A stretch of 64,000 bases of DNA from positions 1,054,001 through 1,118,000 of the forward strand of contig JAXLUI010000002.1 in assembly GCA_046329585.1 (NCBI GenBank), given 5' to 3'. The DNA comes from DLKC01 sp002478885. Its GTDB lineage: Bacteria > Bacteroidota > Bacteroidia > Chitinophagales > Chitinophagaceae. The notes under the pieces were generated by a model. It was not told the DNA's origin, did not search any database, and saw only the letters and a list, made by a program, of their open reading frames with translations. Below are positions 63,944 to 64,000 of this stretch, piece by piece; positions within the stretch are counted from its first letter, which is position 1; each line of letters starts with the position of its first letter. Position numbers and translations under genes: made by a program.

Positions 63944-64000
63944 ATGCAATCAAAGAAATATCTCACCGTTGATGAATACCTATCCGATCAGCCGGAAAAT
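63944..64000 (+). CDS. DUF1801-like protein, 5' end only (truncated by window)
   Basis: Only 19 codons lie in the window, reading MQSKKYLTVDEYLSDQPEN from the ATG at 63944. T-V-D-E-Y-L-x-x-x-P-E is the opening of many DUF1801 (iron-chaperone/YdhG-like) proteins, but so short a stretch gives only a weak call. The ORF is open to the window end. Confidence 0.4.
   Translation, partial: MQSKKYLTVDEYLSDQPEN

Overview
The window reads as chromosome of a Bacteroidota bacterium, most likely a member of Chitinophagaceae or a close relative. This is inferred from type IX secretion (T9SS) C-terminal sorting domains, a periplasmic-propeller histidine kinase paired with a LytTR regulator, a 7TMR-DISM kinase, DUF3857/transglutaminase proteins, Bacteroidota-like lipoboxes and promoter-like motifs (TTG, about 19 bp, then a TAnnTTTG-like element). 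No rRNA, tRNA, CRISPR array, phage or transposase gene was recognised.

Layout. 1-3 kb: the end of an RND efflux pump operon. 3.4-7.2 kb: a LytTR regulator and its propeller histidine kinase. 7.6-14 kb: surface and secreted proteins, including a DUF1566 lipoprotein, a peptidase-S74 tail-fibre-like T9SS cargo and a delta-60-repeat T9SS cargo. 14.5-21.9 kb: regulators (AraC, GntR, XRE-S24) and small enzymes. 22-31 kb: glmS, a ceramidase-like hydrolase, a clan-D glycoside hydrolase, an amidohydrolase and a DoxX protein. 31.3-36.2 kb: a MATE exporter, then three genes on the minus strand with conflict-system domains (deoxyribosyltransferase-like/TPR protein, patatin phospholipase, SLATT-like 2TM protein). 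36.6-48 kb: queG, two DUF3857 paralogues, a two-gene unit of unknown function and a 7TMR-DISM kinase. 48.2-63.9 kb: an almost complete molybdenum cofactor pathway (mocA, moaD, moaE, moeB, mobA, moaC, moeA, moaA) followed by a CO-dehydrogenase/xanthine-dehydrogenase-type enzyme (coxG, coxS, coxL, coxM), its MoxR ATPase and VWA helper, and fdhD. This last region is one functional neighbourhood: cofactor synthesis, then apo-enzyme, then cofactor maturation and insertion.

The most striking non-coding signal is a dispersed element with core TTGCGTCGCACTCTTGTAC. I find 23 good and about 5 degenerate copies in 64 kb, all between genes, in both orientations and repeatedly as facing pairs 70-260 bp apart. 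Two further families occur: a hairpin (GATGCCGGATAAGCCGGCAC, six copies) and an 11-bp tandem repeat (TATCTACCAAG-like, two loci). The dispersed core splits the cox/fdhD cluster at nearly every long intergenic gap. No mobile-element gene that would explain these repeats is present here.

All family assignments come from reading the translations and motifs by eye; no database search was run.
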